Source of the DNA: Doris montereyensis
Taxonomy: Eukaryota; Mollusca; Gastropoda; Nudibranchia; Dorididae
Assembly (NCBI GenBank): GCA_037039925.1
Contig: JAXRKP010000015.1
Span: forward strand, 212,501-276,500
Length of the DNA stretch: 64,000 nucleotides
Direction of reading: 5' to 3'
Shown here: one piece after another, positions 26,399 to 34,535 of the stretch
Layout of the letters: each line of letters opens with the position of its first letter
Position numbering within the stretch: position 1 is the first letter of the stretch
The notes under the pieces: generated by a model
Told to the model about the DNA's origin: nothing
What the model saw: only the letters and a program-made list of their open reading frames with translations
Database searches by the model: none
Translations under genes and position numbers: made by a program

Positions 26399-28965
26399 TG
26401 CATAATTTTTGTATATACAGGGAAATCATTTGTACAAAAGTCCTTTTTCCCGTAATGGTTGGTATCTTTGTTTATGTACAATGCTTTTAATAAAGATACA
26501 AAAAACAGTCTTTTAAAAAGCATACTCCAGAATTTAAGACATTAATTTGACAGCATTTCAATTTATTATAGTAACCATTTCATTTTGACAACAATATGAT
26601 CTCCATATTATTATATTACTGTACAGTGCAGTAGTGGTGCATAAATTTGCATGTCTGTGTGTTTGCGGGTGTAACATGTCTTTCAGTGTGTGTACCATAT
26701 GTGTGTGTGTGTCCCTTAGCTGTGACAGTGGTGTAAGTGTCAAACGATTTTATTTCTTAGAAAAGTCATACAAAATGTCTTGCTTTAGGAAAGGAATCCT
26801 TCTCATGTTATTGTTAGTGCTACTTGTAACCATATAATATGTTATTTTGAATGTGTTCTATAAGACCAACCTTTTCTAATTGAAAAACAGACTCTAACTG
26901 TGCAAACTAATTCTTACTTAAACGACGCCCGTAATATTCCAAAACACACCAATAATTTAACTAAATTGAATCAACGCCTATCAAAAATCTGCCCATCCCT
27001 GGCTTTTTCTGGCGATGTATAATGTAGTTTTATTAATTCAGAATGGTATCTACAGACTTTCATTCCAATCCCTCTGGGTCTCTGCCATTGACGTTGGAAC
27101 ATTGATGAATACTTATAATCAAAGTCTGCCTGAGAATTTTTAAAGAATGACTCAATGAATACTTATAATCAAAGTCTGCCTGAGAATTTTTAAAGAATGA
27201 TTCAATCTCCACAAATATGTAGCATTGACCACTTTCAAAAACGTCTTAGAGATTATAAAAAAAACAATCATATTTTTCTCATCCCTGATATTTTGATCAA
27301 TGTTGACTATATTAGGTGATTGTCCATCAACTTTTTACATGCAAAATAAAATAAAAAATTTGGCATAATGTGACACTGTTAAGACTGAGAATGAGTAGTT
27401 TTCAGTTTTGTATTGAGTGTGTTTGCACCCTTACACTGTCTTATTTTCCCTTCCTACATTTACCTCGTCTACTTTATAGTTTTTTTTATTTCAAACTTAC
27501 TTGTTTCTGGTGTTGTGTACTGTTTCAATATCCGAAGCAATATTAAGGATGGTTGTTAGCAAAGAATGATTTTTGAGCCATACAGCTTGGACTCAAAAAG
27601 ACACCCCCACTTTTCTTTCATGTATTAAATTTAAATAAATCGTTTAATAAAATAAAACTATTCACTTGTCCATCCTCTTTGTGGTGAGATGATTTGTGTA
27701 TGTTTGTGAATTGTCCAGTGAGACAGTTCTTATAATTTTTATAAAATCATTGTTGACAGTCAAACATTACAACAAGTCATCTGCCTTCCTCACTGTCGTT
27801 GTATAGCTGTGTGATTGGAATGTGAGTGAGGGTCTATGACATGAAGGCATTTTCATCACTACAGTAGCAATACATTACGGTCACTGGTGCGTGTCTCACT
27901 AGACGAGACAAAGGCTATCAATGTGCGTCTCGCCAGGTGAGATGCAGTGACAGAAGGAAAGGGGTCTGTAACTGTAACCTGCCCAGCGAGACTAGGAATA
28001 ACTGCTAAATCGTAGGATGTATAGACTATAAATATGGCTGTCGTTATTCCCAACCCTGCTGTGAATACTACTCTCCTAATTCCCAACAGGGTTGGGAATA
28101 CCACTTTTTCTTATTCCCAACCTAGTGTTGGGAATCCATGAACATGTACTTCTTTTTATTATTCCCAACATTGTGAACACGATTTTTTTCTTATTCTAGC
28201 CGTTTATAACATAATAATAATTATTATTACATGCATGTATTAATATATAGGCCTAGTAGCAGTCAGGATTACCATTTTTGAGGAGGTTTGAAGAGGTTTT
28301 TTAGAAGATTTTTAGTAAAATTTGAGAATTTACTTTATGTGACATACACAAAGCAAAATCATCAAACACAGAAGACCAAAAGAGAACATAATATATATAT
28401 ATATATATGACCTATGCCAGGTGGCTGAGTGGTTAAGTTTGGACTTGGGATCATGAGGTCCTGGGTTCCAATCCTGGCAAAGCTAGCCCCAACTTTGTGT
28501 TCCTTAGGAAAGGAACTTGACACTCACGACCCAGTTGTAAATGGGTACAAGCACAAGCTTGGGAGTAAAAACCTGTGTCAAAATTGCGTCCTGTCCAGAA
28601 GATATTATAATCACCTGTTTTGCATGCTACAGAACCAAAAGAGAAAGAGACAGAGAGACACACAGATATAGAGAGGCAGACAGCAGAGACAGGCATAGAC
28701 AGAGAGAGACAAAGAGATAGAGAGACAGAGTGACAGAGAGAGAGACAAAGAGAGTGACAGAGAGAGACACACACAACATACAGACAGTGATGGAAAGACA
28801 GAGAGAGACAAAGAGATAGAGAGACAGACAGAGACAAAGAGAGAGATAGAGATAGAGATACAGAGAGAGTGAGACAGAGACACATACAGAGATAGAGAGA
28901 AAGACAGAGAGATAGATACAAAGAGAGAGAGAGACAGAGAGAGAGAGGTAGATAGAAAAATAGAT

Positions 28966-29056
<91 letters not shown>

Positions 29057-29066
29057 GAAATAGAGA

Positions 29067-29162
<96 letters not shown>

Positions 29163-30341
29163 CAGACCTACCAACCTCCTCTAGACCAAATTAAGGAAAA
29201 CTCCCGACGGAACTTTCAGTACCCATACACCAGGTGGCTCTATGCAGAAATGCATTACCGTTTAAGTCTAACAATTTAATTTATAAATTAATAATAATAT
29301 ATATGGCAGATTGCACAATATGGTCCATCTTCATTTCCTTGTTTTGTCAAAATCTGAATGTTATATTTCTTACAAGTGTTATATACCATGTTAAAGCTCA
29401 GAATCTGAGGGATCCAGATATATGACTTTAAGAGATAGCAAAGCCCTGTGAGGCGAGTAAATTAGCGTATGTCATGTTTTTCATTCAAGGGGCATAACTG
29501 TCTAAATGTCTTGGTCACATGCCAGTGACGCTATGTTACGTGGCACTACCCGGGTCCATCGACCGAGGTTTCCCTGGCGTTATTTAGTGACGCAATGCTT
29601 GGGCGTCTGATTTGGAGAGTTCCTTAGTTTTGAATAAGATGTGTGTGATGTTCACGGCTAGTGCCTTACCGTTAATGACTCGCGCGGATGGACGACAACC
29701 GATGCTTTTTTATCCCGTTTTCTTGTAAAACTAATTATACGTCTTTCTTCTATCTTTTTTATGCATTAAGGGTTTATCATGTGTGGCATTCTGCTAAAGC
29801 CGATTAACTTCACTGCTTATATAACGAGTGAGGATGCAATCAACAGAGACAGAGAGAGAAATGCAATAACAGCACCAAGGACCTAACCGAAAAGAAAACG
29901 ATCTTACCGACAATGTTATTTCCCCTGTACGTGCTCACCCTTAGTCCCATCAGCCCTCCGAACCTATACCCCATCCCCTTGACTATTTACATTCATATAG
30001 AGCTGTGAAAGTGTTGAAAACCTTGATTCTCCCCACCTCACTAGACTAGCGCAAACTTGTGTCTTTATCGATCGATAATCGCTCTCTGGGAATACGGGAC
30101 GGGAGTGGTAGCTGAGAAATCTTGAACTGTACTTGAACGTGCTATTAGTATTATATTTTCTCTCTGTCTCCCTTGTTTAAACGCATTTTTAGTAATATTT
30201 TATCACTTGTTTAATTCTTTAGTGAATTTTTTCTCTTAACCGATTCTCGGGAAAATGTCGGCAGTTTCAGGATGTCGGCAGCAGGGCATTCAAATCAGGT
30301 ATTTCCCAATCATTTTGGGAGGTTGACAGATCTGGAATGGA

Positions 30342-30431
<90 letters not shown>

Positions 30432-31908
30432 CAGAGAAATAGAGAGAGAGACAGCGACACACAGAGACGGAGAGAGAGAGACAGAAAAATAGAGAGAGAC
30501 AGAGAGAGAAATAGAGACACACAGAGACAGACTGACGGAGATTAAGAGAGAGAGACACACAGAGACAGAGAGAGAGAAAGACGCAATGGATACTAACAAA
30601 AACCTAGATTTAACACTATTACAAAACTCCCATGAGATCCCGACTAACTAAATACCGGTTGGAATAAAAAAAAGTAGTGTTCCCAACACCCTGTTGGGAA
30701 TAAGAAAATTTTTATTCACAGCACGGTTGGGAATAATCACTTTGTATAAAAATACGTTTAAAAAATGACAAATCTATCACCATCCCTTTCTCTGACCCTC
30801 AAAAGCCTACATACCACTACCACCCCCTCCCCCTTCACCGAGGCAAGCGTAGGTCCCTCTCAAGTCAGCACTTCAGGTTGGGGTGATTCAGGGTCAAGGA
30901 TGGTGATAGGTAGTTGTTCCATGAGGAGAATGACTGAAAGACTCAAACTCAAATAGCTCTAATCTAGACAATTAATAAATATCTCTAGGTCCTAGATCTA
31001 GAAATCATATCTCTTATATAAAAATACAAGAGATAGAAATACAAAAGATAGATAAAAGAAGAAATTTAATAGGACACTGTTGAAACACATAGAGAAACTC
31101 ATAAATGATGTAGAGCCGGAGAACTTTGAAGATCTGTAGATTCAATGCAAGATCAAACTCAGGAGTATACTTTAAGACAACACCCACCCTCTTATGCTCC
31201 ATACCCAAAACAAGTAGCAGAAGCGGTCAACTTAAAATACATTTAAAATCTCACACTGAGAGATATTTTAGATCTTTTCTTCCAAGCGCCATTATATATA
31301 TATATATATGAAAGTTTGACCCCACCTTACTTTGAAAGTACAATGGCATCGTCCTCACAATGTTTAAGAAATGTAAATTGATGGATGGTGAATGAATGAT
31401 TTATGATAAGTTAATGAATGTGTATGAAGCTAAACTGTTTTGTCTATAATTATTCTATCTTTTTTTATTTTTTGTATGTTACCTAGATCTAGATATATCT
31501 AGATCTAGATCTAGATCTATATTGTTTCACCGCATTATTTATTTATCCACCTTTTAAATTTTGTATACTTCTCCTAAAATCTAAACATTTAATGATTAAC
31601 TAAGTTAATTTTATTTTTAATTTGAATGCATTGATGTATGTATTCTTTTATTTTTCAAACGGAAATTGTGATAACATAAGTATAATTTCCTTTTTTAAAG
31701 GATCAATAAAGATAATGGAAATAATTACCTCATCCATAACAACAGGTTCTTTAACGATATCAAGGCCATAATAAACTGACTTTAGCTCGTTCATATCCAT
31801 ATATGAATGAGCATTTTGAAAACTCATGCATAAAACAAATGTCAGTAAAAGTATAACAAAAATAAAATTATATCTTGATGAACGCTGAAGGAGTTCGGAT
31901 CGTTCCAT
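6856..31908 (-). CDS. OS9: OS-9, ER lectin of ER-associated degradation (whole gene, 17 coding exons)
   Basis: OS-9 is a lumenal ER lectin that binds mannose-trimmed N-glycans on misfolded glycoproteins and hands them to the SEL1L-HRD1 ubiquitin ligase. Seen here: an N-terminal hydrophobic signal segment (residues about 14-35), then the MRH domain in exons 3-6 with the WW pair (KDWWSYEF), Gln (VRQYH), Arg (KLRTSEVR), and Glu and Tyr (DESQTCVY) at the sugar-binding positions known for human OS-9. Next come an acidic, Lys/Glu-rich linker, the conserved block SDTLNKLVDKLED, and a C-terminal QRQSSLEKNYG block resembling the human C terminus. About 730 residues are predicted against 667 in human. 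All 16 introns are GT..AG and phases agree once a 1-base break is corrected in each of exons 2, 10, 14 and 16. The breaks lie in or beside A-runs (2, 10, 14) or a GGG run (16). This favours consensus errors over decay, but a pseudogene is not excluded. Introns hold LINEs, SINEs and minisatellites. Confidence 0.9.
7650..8820 (+). mobile_element. RTE/BovB-type LINE, internally deleted copy (in OS9 intron 16)
   Basis: Starts with a repeated 5' leader, then an endonuclease start (GTWNVRAINGKELQLVEEME, ILAITETKKKG) to KRHL at 8300. It then jumps straight to the RT C-terminal tail (ETWTLDSREYSRVQAAEMKY, INQLRWFGHVNRMND) and ends in gaaagaaagaa. Compared with the copy at 13599-16775 about 2 kb holding most of the endonuclease and RT core is gone. 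The junction sits at AAAGGCAT, which occurs at both edges in the longer copy. It cannot encode a working RT. Confidence 0.85.
7690..7920 (+). repeat. Tandem leader repeats of the RTE-type LINE
   Basis: Three units of about 65-70 bp, each ctgccttgcaggc(t/g)ggtct, then gaccaaaggctaa, then gagttaaccctgacagaaaa. The matching leader (about two units) lies reversed at 16575-16760. Such repeated 5' units may act as promoter monomers, as in other LINEs. Confidence 0.8.
9102..9216 (-). CDS. OS9: OS9 exon 16 (1-base frameshift)
   Basis: Begins GSEKLGLDDDHSFTS, and after a frame change continues KTVHVIQQEDEEGRTNRF and IVVL to donor TTG|gtgaga. The 115 nt become 114 (phase 0 to 0) if one G of the TCGGGAC run is extra. 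The level of match to known OS-9 is modest here. Confidence 0.65.
9948..10165 (-). CDS. OS9: OS9 exon 15: acidic region and C-terminal helix
   Basis: A 218-nt exon taking phase 1 to 0, with ASEDEVSQSEDEKSELKVKV then NIRKLLEDSVRKEYEKKS. The KVKV strand followed by an amphipathic helix resembles the VRVRV..QIEGLVKELLE segment of vertebrate OS-9. Acceptor ctttgcacag; donor GAG|gtaacc. Confidence 0.85.
10635..12345. repeat. Large minisatellite in OS9 intron 14
   Basis: About 1.7 kb of roughly 18-20 bp units with consensus aaaaagagtaagatcaggat (variants with caagat or aggaca). The right-hand part is more regular than the left. All purine on this strand except the TC of GATC and scattered T. Minus frames through it give hydrophobic repeats that are not genes. 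Confidence 0.92.
12649..12817 (-). CDS. OS9: OS9 exon 14 (frameshift, or alternative acceptor)
   Basis: From the acceptor attcacag the expected frame reads AEDSKMADMASSVDQ, then hits a stop; the second frame is open and reads SSNKNIETAKEKDGEEKESH to the donor. One A fewer in the AAAA of GACCAAAAGC joins them and gives 168 nt. An alternative acceptor 13 bases in (AAGACAG|CAAG) would give an open frame without a frameshift but a less typical peptide (RWLIWRAQS). Confidence 0.68.
13412..13558 (-). CDS. OS9: OS9 exon 13: acidic low-complexity linker
   Basis: A 147-nt exon, phase 1 in and out, reading ELNSMDEEINSLKPEEVTGK and continuing as a Ser/Thr/Asp-rich tail ending SDTDSSAKG. A LINE insertion ends only about 40 bases upstream of its acceptor. 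Confidence 0.75.
13599..16775 (-). mobile_element. RTE/BovB-type LINE, nearly full-length but broken (in OS9 intron 12)
   Basis: Non-LTR retrotransposon with an APE-type endonuclease followed by reverse transcriptase on the minus strand. Seen in order: 5' leader repeats (16575-16770), endonuclease (WNVRAINGKELQLVEEMEKF, AYGPNEDASKEEKD), RT fingers (GKAPGADQVYPEMIK, CSNYRGISLLSIPGKVYART), palm FADD box (14409-14420 in SFADDLVLFGKSESD), GVMINSEGKL, then ETWTLDSREYSR and the QLRWFGHVNRMNDNR tail. Several frameshifts and a stop after REEIS show that it is inactive as sequenced. The 3' end is (GAAA)n, typical of RTE elements. It lies antisense to nothing: it is in the same orientation as OS9. Confidence 0.88.
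16962..17280 (-). mobile_element. SINE family B (tRNA-derived), OS9 intron 12
   Basis: Reverse-oriented: tail gatttgattttacccacatc; body aattttgcccggactgtcc, gggatctttagcgtgcac, gatgggactaggtgttgatc; tRNA-like head complement ggtttgatcccatgacc ... ctctggactaccgagtcg. It lies about 180 bp from OS9 exon 12. Confidence 0.8.
17460..17559 (-). CDS. OS9: OS9 exon 12: conserved TLNKLVDKLED core
   Basis: Reads EQEFGMKVDRNLVSGLSDT then LNKLVDKLEDTEA, matching human ALTSTLNKLIKRLEE. It is 100 nt, so skipping it would shift frame. It is flanked on both sides by oppositely oriented SINE copies. Confidence 0.9.
17795..18112 (+). mobile_element. SINE family B, OS9 intron 11
   Basis: Forward copy: caaggtgtcggcctctgaac, aggtagtgggtttgaa, a long poly-C tract (17882-17911), ggtaggtggatcgacacc, gcacgttaaagatcctgtgg, and tail gtgggtaaatcaaatcaaatc. 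It lies about 235 bp on the other side of exon 12, inverted relative to the copy at 16962. Confidence 0.8.
18471..18586 (-). CDS. OS9: OS9 exon 11: coiled-coil-like segment
   Basis: Reads EIDELKLRYHSSQNKLAGLR, then KKLIKGHNWESDIENAIKE. It is amphipathic and charged, fits phase 1 to 0, and its acceptor tactttcag and donor GAG|gtgaat are good. Confidence 0.85.
18825..18955 (+). repeat. Dispersed ~130-bp repeat (OS9 intron 10)
   Basis: Contains gcaatttacccatatgcagt, gaattaagaggaaacagaaa, gaagtttgacctaccagtag, and gtcaactacccgc. Confidence 0.72.
18955..19295. repeat. GATAA-rich simple repeat in OS9 intron 10
   Basis: Degenerate pentamer/decamer array of gataagataagg and gaaaggaaaag blocks. It ends about 70 bp from the exon 10 donor. 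Confidence 0.85.
19365..19535 (-). CDS. OS9: OS9 exon 10 (1-base frameshift in an A9 run)
   Basis: Begins NEKLWELYQRGLEIVKKSKE and ends in another frame as EEGERKDEDDEVISEFQK. The switch falls in nine As (about 19432-19440). Removing one A gives 170 nt and the phase 1 that exon 11 needs. Acceptor tggacag; donor AAGG|gtaagg. Confidence 0.78.
19701..19779 (-). CDS. OS9: OS9 exon 9
   Basis: Seventy-nine nt reading GGSLDELFPSPNEKNEVSKE then KFEAMFG. Acceptor gttcatag; donor TTTGG|gtaaga; ends in phase 2, as exon 10 requires. Confidence 0.82.
20238..20318 (-). CDS. OS9: OS9 exon 8: helical acidic segment
   Basis: Eighty-one nt, phase 1 in and out, reading DTLFGFDKELDQMLEREMSA. It has the leucine-spaced, charged look of the OS-9 middle region (compare human EFEKELEGILL). 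Acceptor ttgtttttag; donor CTTG|gtatgt. Confidence 0.85.
20826..20868 (-). mobile_element. RTE-type LINE, extreme 3' end only
   Basis: The 3' tail of the same RTE family (ctttctttatcagttcc and the base run before it) occurs alone here in OS9 intron 7, as expected from severe 5' truncation at insertion. Confidence 0.6.
21011..21073 (-). CDS. OS9: OS9 exon 7: charged linker
   Basis: Sixty-three nt, phase 1 in and out, reading DRKKRMQDYENDVKKKASAE. Acceptor tttacttcag; donor AAAG|gttggt. No domain is seen; a Lys-rich linker. Confidence 0.8.
21332..21600 (+). mobile_element. SINE family A (tRNA-derived), OS9 intron 6
   Basis: The tRNA-like head has an A-box-like gtgaccgagcggcaaggc and a B-box-like gggtttgaatccta. 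It is followed by the family body (gtgttccttgggaaagatat, aatgggtac) and the tail aggaggtgattattatcacc. It lies directly before the ACATTTGGTCAATC minisatellite. Confidence 0.8.
21609..21975. repeat. Minisatellite in OS9 intron 6
   Basis: About 20 units built around tacatttggtcaatc with alternating spacers (cacttt, cacgt, cccgt, or none), so the period varies between about 12 and 19. It starts as tttggtcactatcac units and shifts to tttggtcaatca. Open frames across it are artefacts. Confidence 0.92.
22156..22357 (-). CDS. OS9: OS9 exon 6: end of MRH domain
   Basis: Reads FMCEENSEDYLARIDESQTC and continues VYTMTVMTSRICRHPFF. The Glu and Tyr of the sugar site and the last MRH cysteines are here. 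The exon ends in phase 1 at CTAG|gttagt. Confidence 0.93.
23177..23278 (-). CDS. OS9: OS9 exon 5: MRH domain
   Basis: Thirty-four codons including GYHSQSYTQGSSCDLTGK and LRTSEVR. This holds the conserved HSQ(T/S)Y..G..CDL pattern and the Arg equivalent to the mannose-binding Arg of OS-9. Acceptor ttttaag; donor CGG|gttagt. Confidence 0.92.
23739..23815 (-). CDS. OS9: OS9 exon 4: MRH domain
   Basis: Reads GEIKGNIMYLGYFESDFDW then NNETSK, matching the MRH strand before the variable loop. Acceptor cttattag; donor AAAG|gtaata; 77 nt, restoring phase 0. Confidence 0.92.
24119..24182. repeat. GA microsatellite
   Basis: (GA)n with short GAAA interruptions, followed by (ACAG)n, in OS9 intron 3. Confidence 0.95.
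24440..24565 (+). repeat. Dispersed ~130-bp repeat (OS9 intron 3)
   Basis: Contains gaccccatctaccataatat, gtgaattacgaggaaacagc, ggaaagaaatagga, and ccgccaactgcc. It sits about 60 bp from exon 3. Confidence 0.72.
24628..24691 (-). CDS. OS9: OS9 exon 3: start of MRH lectin domain
   Basis: Reads TKDWWSYEFCYGKYVRQYHM, nearly the same as vertebrate OS-9. It carries the WW motif and the glycan-contacting Gln. Acceptor tttctatcag; donor GAAG|gtaaac; 64 nt, ending in phase 1. Confidence 0.93.
24785..25150 (-). mobile_element. LINE/SINE 3'-end relic (OS9 intron 2)
   Basis: Contains atttatatagcgctaatac, gctcaaagacgctttacaatg and gagagttccagacagcgggg. These phrases are shared with the 3' ends of CR1-like elements at 35640 and 40480 in this window. 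No coding capacity. Confidence 0.5.
25462..25582 (+). repeat. Dispersed ~130-bp repeat (OS9 intron 2)
   Basis: Contains gaagtttacccagtaaagca, gtgatctcagggtgaatt, ggaaacagcaagatg, and gaagtagaaccttccag. Confidence 0.72.
25801..25973 (-). CDS. OS9: OS9 exon 2 (carries a 1-base frameshift)
   Basis: The acceptor is ttcttcaacag and the donor AAG|gtggga. The first part reads AVHVMSKYGQQYQCSFPDH and the last part ETGVIEMLKPMASKVCLFK, both matching OS-9, but they lie in different frames. The exon is 173 nt, and one added base gives 58 codons and the phase 0 that exon 3 needs. The break lies in the purine run about 25867-25893. Confidence 0.82.
26198..26396. repeat. GA microsatellite
   Basis: About 200 bp of (GA)n with a GGGA-rich centre (26268-26310), in OS9 intron 1. 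In the OS9 transcript it is a long pyrimidine tract. Confidence 0.95.
27106..27206. repeat. Two-copy tandem repeat in OS9 intron 1
   Basis: A 49-bp unit, gaatacttataatcaaagtc then tgcctgagaatttttaaagaatga, twice in a row with one visible difference. The surrounding text resembles a decayed LINE 3' end (an FQKRLRDYKKNNHI-like frame). Confidence 0.85.
28412..28625 (+). mobile_element. SINE family A (tRNA-derived), OS9 intron 1
   Basis: Head ggtggctgagtggttaag ... gatcatgaggtcctgggtt ... ccaatcctgg with tRNA-like boxes; body tgtgttccttaggaaagg, aaatgggtacaagc; tail gatattataatcacctg. It runs straight into the long GA-rich array. Confidence 0.8.
28635..29160. repeat. GA/GACA microsatellite, about 525 bp
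   Basis: Begins as mixed gagaca/gatagaga words and becomes pure (GA)n at 28971-29036 and 29085-29158, with a GACA block (29036-29056). It begins at the SINE-A tail. Confidence 0.93.
29285..29690 (+). repeat. Unclassified repeat A, copy 1
   Basis: Matches 48360-48815 in inverse orientation, sharing gttatataccatgttaaa, actttaagagatagcaaag, aggggcataactgt, and ggagagttcc. No open frame and no terminal repeats seen. A related segment (gcgcaaacttgtgtctttat, cgatcgataat) at 30040-30115 matches 47905-48000 in the same inverse sense. Confidence 0.8.
30343..30590. repeat. GA microsatellite with mixed tail
   Basis: Pure (GA)n at 30347-30421, then gagaca/gaaata words to about 30585, in OS9 intron 1. 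Confidence 0.93.
31100..31320 (+). mobile_element. LINE RT tail remnant (OS9 intron 1)
   Basis: Reads SGQLKIHLKSHTERYFRSFL then PSAI, like the SH/RTERYRRSFFPRAI ending of many LINE polyproteins, after TTPTLLCSIPKTSS. It is followed by an (AT)n tract. Weak but typical. Confidence 0.4.
31729..31908 (-). CDS. OS9: OS9 exon 1: signal peptide and N-terminal strand
   Basis: Sixty codons ending in phase 0 at GATGAG|gtaatt. The chosen ATG gives MERSELLQRSSRYNF followed by a hydrophobic core (IFVILLLTFVLC) and a likely cleavage site near NAHS. In-frame ATGs also occur upstream (to 32016), but they would bury the signal sequence. The stretch NELKSVYYGLDIVKEPV matches the family's conserved start of the mature protein. 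Confidence 0.85.
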
Positions 31909-32264
31909 CTTGAAAGCAGAACTATAAGAAGCCTTGGTGTTTACTTTTCGTTTCATATCTTTGACTCCGTTCAGCCTAATTTTTAAGCATCTGTTAGGCC
32001 TAGTGTCCAATTCCAAACAGGGTTATCATCTCTATGTTAAAGCCAATGCTTAATTTTTAACTATCGATAAGTTGAATAGACAAATATGCAGACAAAAATG
32101 CAATGAGTAGAACAAATGAAAAGATAAATTATAACGGGTAGTAAATAGTTTCGTTTATTCATTGTACAAGATGAACATTTTTATAAAGCTGGAAGACAGT
32201 CAGCGTTCAAATGAGGGAGGTCACTAGAAAAGGATTGATGAAAACTGAAAAGAGCATAATAATG

Positions 32265-32582
32265 GGTAATTTTACGGTTTAGCTCAAGGCCGTCTATATA
32301 GTGTAACACTATATAGACGGCCTTGTTTAGCTGCGTAAAAGAAAGTTGATCAACTTTGTAATCGATGTCGGTATCGGCTTAGATCTACATTTAGAGGTGA
32401 GAATGAAGAAATATATCCTGAACACCCTCCCCATCCCACCCCACCCGCCCCACCATGGTATGGGGGTAGGGAGTTCAGGGTAAGGGATTGTGGATATATC
32501 TTTTCATTCTTACCTCTAATCTAAACCGACATCGAGTACAAATTTGACCCACGTTCTTTAACGCCGCTGAACCGTAAAATTA
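32265..32582. mobile_element. Foldback/MITE-like element upstream of OS9
   Basis: Ends are inverted repeats: gtaattttacggtttagc at the left and gctgaaccgtaaaattac at the right. Inside, about 60 bp near each end also pair (aatcgatgtcgg...agaggtgagaatgaa against ttcattcttacctcta...ccgacatcga). The left part holds a perfect 18-bp palindrome arm pair. There is no coding capacity. It lies about 360 bp upstream of the OS9 start codon. Confidence 0.75.
32287..32325. repeat. Perfect short palindrome inside the foldback element
   Basis: aaggccgtctatatagtg, TAA, then its exact reverse complement: 18-bp arms with a 3-base loop. The flanks (ttacggtttagctc / gtttagctgcgtaa) continue the pairing imperfectly. 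Confidence 0.9.
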
Positions 32583-32669
32583 CCGAACTATGACAGGAAG
32601 GGGAGTAGAAATAAGATAATTTGCTGGACTTTTAAAAAGTACCGCACCGTACACTATAATTAGGTACAC

Positions 32670-32674
<5 letters not shown>

Positions 32675-32754
<80 letters not shown>
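32675..32754. repeat. GA microsatellite
   Basis: Pure (GA)n about 79 bp, preceded by the 49-bp stretch shared (inverted) with 48252-48298. Confidence 0.95.
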
Positions 32755-33236
32755 AATTCATAATACATGTAACAATACTAGATATCTACGTACGATCTAT
32801 GCATACGTTTTTTTTTAAAGAGCGGCACAAATCCTAGTTTCACCAAACTTGACTATTGATGCCGTGGGGATGACATATGAAAGACACATTTCACTCCCGG
32901 GTTTTTGAAGGTTAGGGTATGGGTTAGGGTACTAGCTCTCGCGACGAGGTAGATCCTTTTAATTAAGCTATTCGATCCTACTGTTCAGTCCAAAGCACAT
33001 TTCAGACACGCACTCTACCACTGATAGATAGACAATAGACACTATGGTACAAATGCACCCACTACCTAAAAATAAGTTCCACTCCAATGTTCAGTGTTGG
33101 GTGTATGGTAATCAGGTGAAGAGTCCATATGTTCTTGGGCATCCATACAGAGTGATAAAGAAGTTTGTCATTGCTTTCCATATTATTTATTACCACTGTT
33201 GCCGAGTTGGGATAGACATGGCAAACCATTTTGCTT

Positions 33237-33540
33237 TTTGATTTTGTTTAATTTGATTTACTCACATCCACAACTATGGTGATCTCGGGGTTTTTGATAG
33301 GATTTTTAAAATTTTGCCTTGACTGCTATGTAAACAGCCAAAGGATCTTTCACGTGCACAAAGTGTTGTGAACTGCACACAGGACCTCATTTTTATCATC
33401 TGTCTCTGATGTGACTAGGTATCGATCCACCTACCTGGACTAGGTGGGGGTAGATTTTGCTCGAAACCGTCGGCGAGGCTCGAACCGACTACCTTTTGGT
33501 TGAGAGGTCGACACCTTGCCTCTGGACTACCGAGTCCCCA
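33237..33540 (-). mobile_element. SINE family B
   Basis: Reverse-oriented: ttgatttactcacatccac, aaggatctttcacgtgcac, gtgactaggtatcgatcc, and the head complement cgaaccgactaccttttgg / ctctggactaccgagtcc. Confidence 0.78.
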
Positions 33541-33904
33541 ACCATTTTGCTGCTGGATTGACAGAGGGGCAGAAAGGGGGGGGGGGGGGACATGCTCACG
33601 TGAGGAATTGAACCAGGATCACCTGAATGGTAGTCAGATACTCTACCAAATGACCTACCCAGTACACAAGACTTTGAAAGACGTTACGCACGGTTAATCA
33701 ACGTAAGGTGTCGAGTGACACCTAATACCATTCAACAAGGTTTTCCCACCAATATTTAGGCTTACATATAACAATCATAAGGATAGGCAAGTTTATGAAA
33801 ACGGTATTGCACAATGATAACAATCAAACTCATAAAGCCTAGAAGCCTCGCAAATGAAAATTTTGAAATAATTATGACATTATCGACGATCTGGTCAATA
33901 AGAT

Positions 33905-34165
33905 TTTTCAAGGCTGTTACGGCCCATAGAGCCGGAGCTTATCCCGGTTTCAATAACGTGAAGAGGAAGAGGTGACAATAATCACCTCCTGGACAGGACG
34001 CTACTCTGTCGCAGGTTTTCCTCTCAAGCTAGCCATTTGCGCCTGGGTTGAGTTGGGGAATAGGGCGTTAAGTGTCTTTTCCAAAGAACAAAACGTCGGG
34101 CATAGCTTTGCTAAGATTCGAACCCAGGACCTAATGATCCCCAGTCCGACGTCAGATTCTGGTCA
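33905..34165 (-). mobile_element. SINE family A
   Basis: Reverse-oriented copy: ggcccatagagccggagc, gataatcacctcctggac/aataatcacctcctgg, cgcaggttttcctctcaag, then the head complement cgaacccaggacctaatga. Confidence 0.78.
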
Positions 34166-34429
34166 ATACAACACTGTAAATATGCTTAGAAAGCGTGAGG
34201 GTTGCCGTTTTAAAGGCTCTCAAACAACTCATGCCCGTTTTCGAATATGAATGAGATCAAGACCAAGAACATAGAAGATACATTATGTACCCGGTATAGG
34301 GATATGAAAATGCATAAAAACATAAGCCTTCTACTCTAAGCCTGTTATGCACACGTTCTCCGAATCATCCGTTTATAAAATCTGTATAATATAATATATG
34401 TTATATTTTCAATGCTTAATTCATACTGT

Positions 34430-34535
34430 CAGCATCGGTACATGCAGACACACACCCACACGTGAGCACCTGCGCATCCACACACGCAAACATACACACA
34501 CACACACACATACACACATACGCACACAACCATAA
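34430..34535. repeat. CA-rich microsatellite
   Basis: Degenerate (CA)n/(ACAC GC) tract. A minus-strand frame across it is low complexity. Confidence 0.85.

Noticed and set aside
26057..26523. Long open frames of alternating Arg-Glu or Ser-Leu residues (also at 24089, 28451-29174, 30267-30599, 32580, 34809-35163, 48042-48314)
   Set aside because: They are translations of GA/TC microsatellites in every frame and strand; no start, domain or splice support.
32906..32932. Telomere-like ggttagggtatgggttagggt
   Set aside because: Only two TTAGGG units; not an interstitial telomere array.
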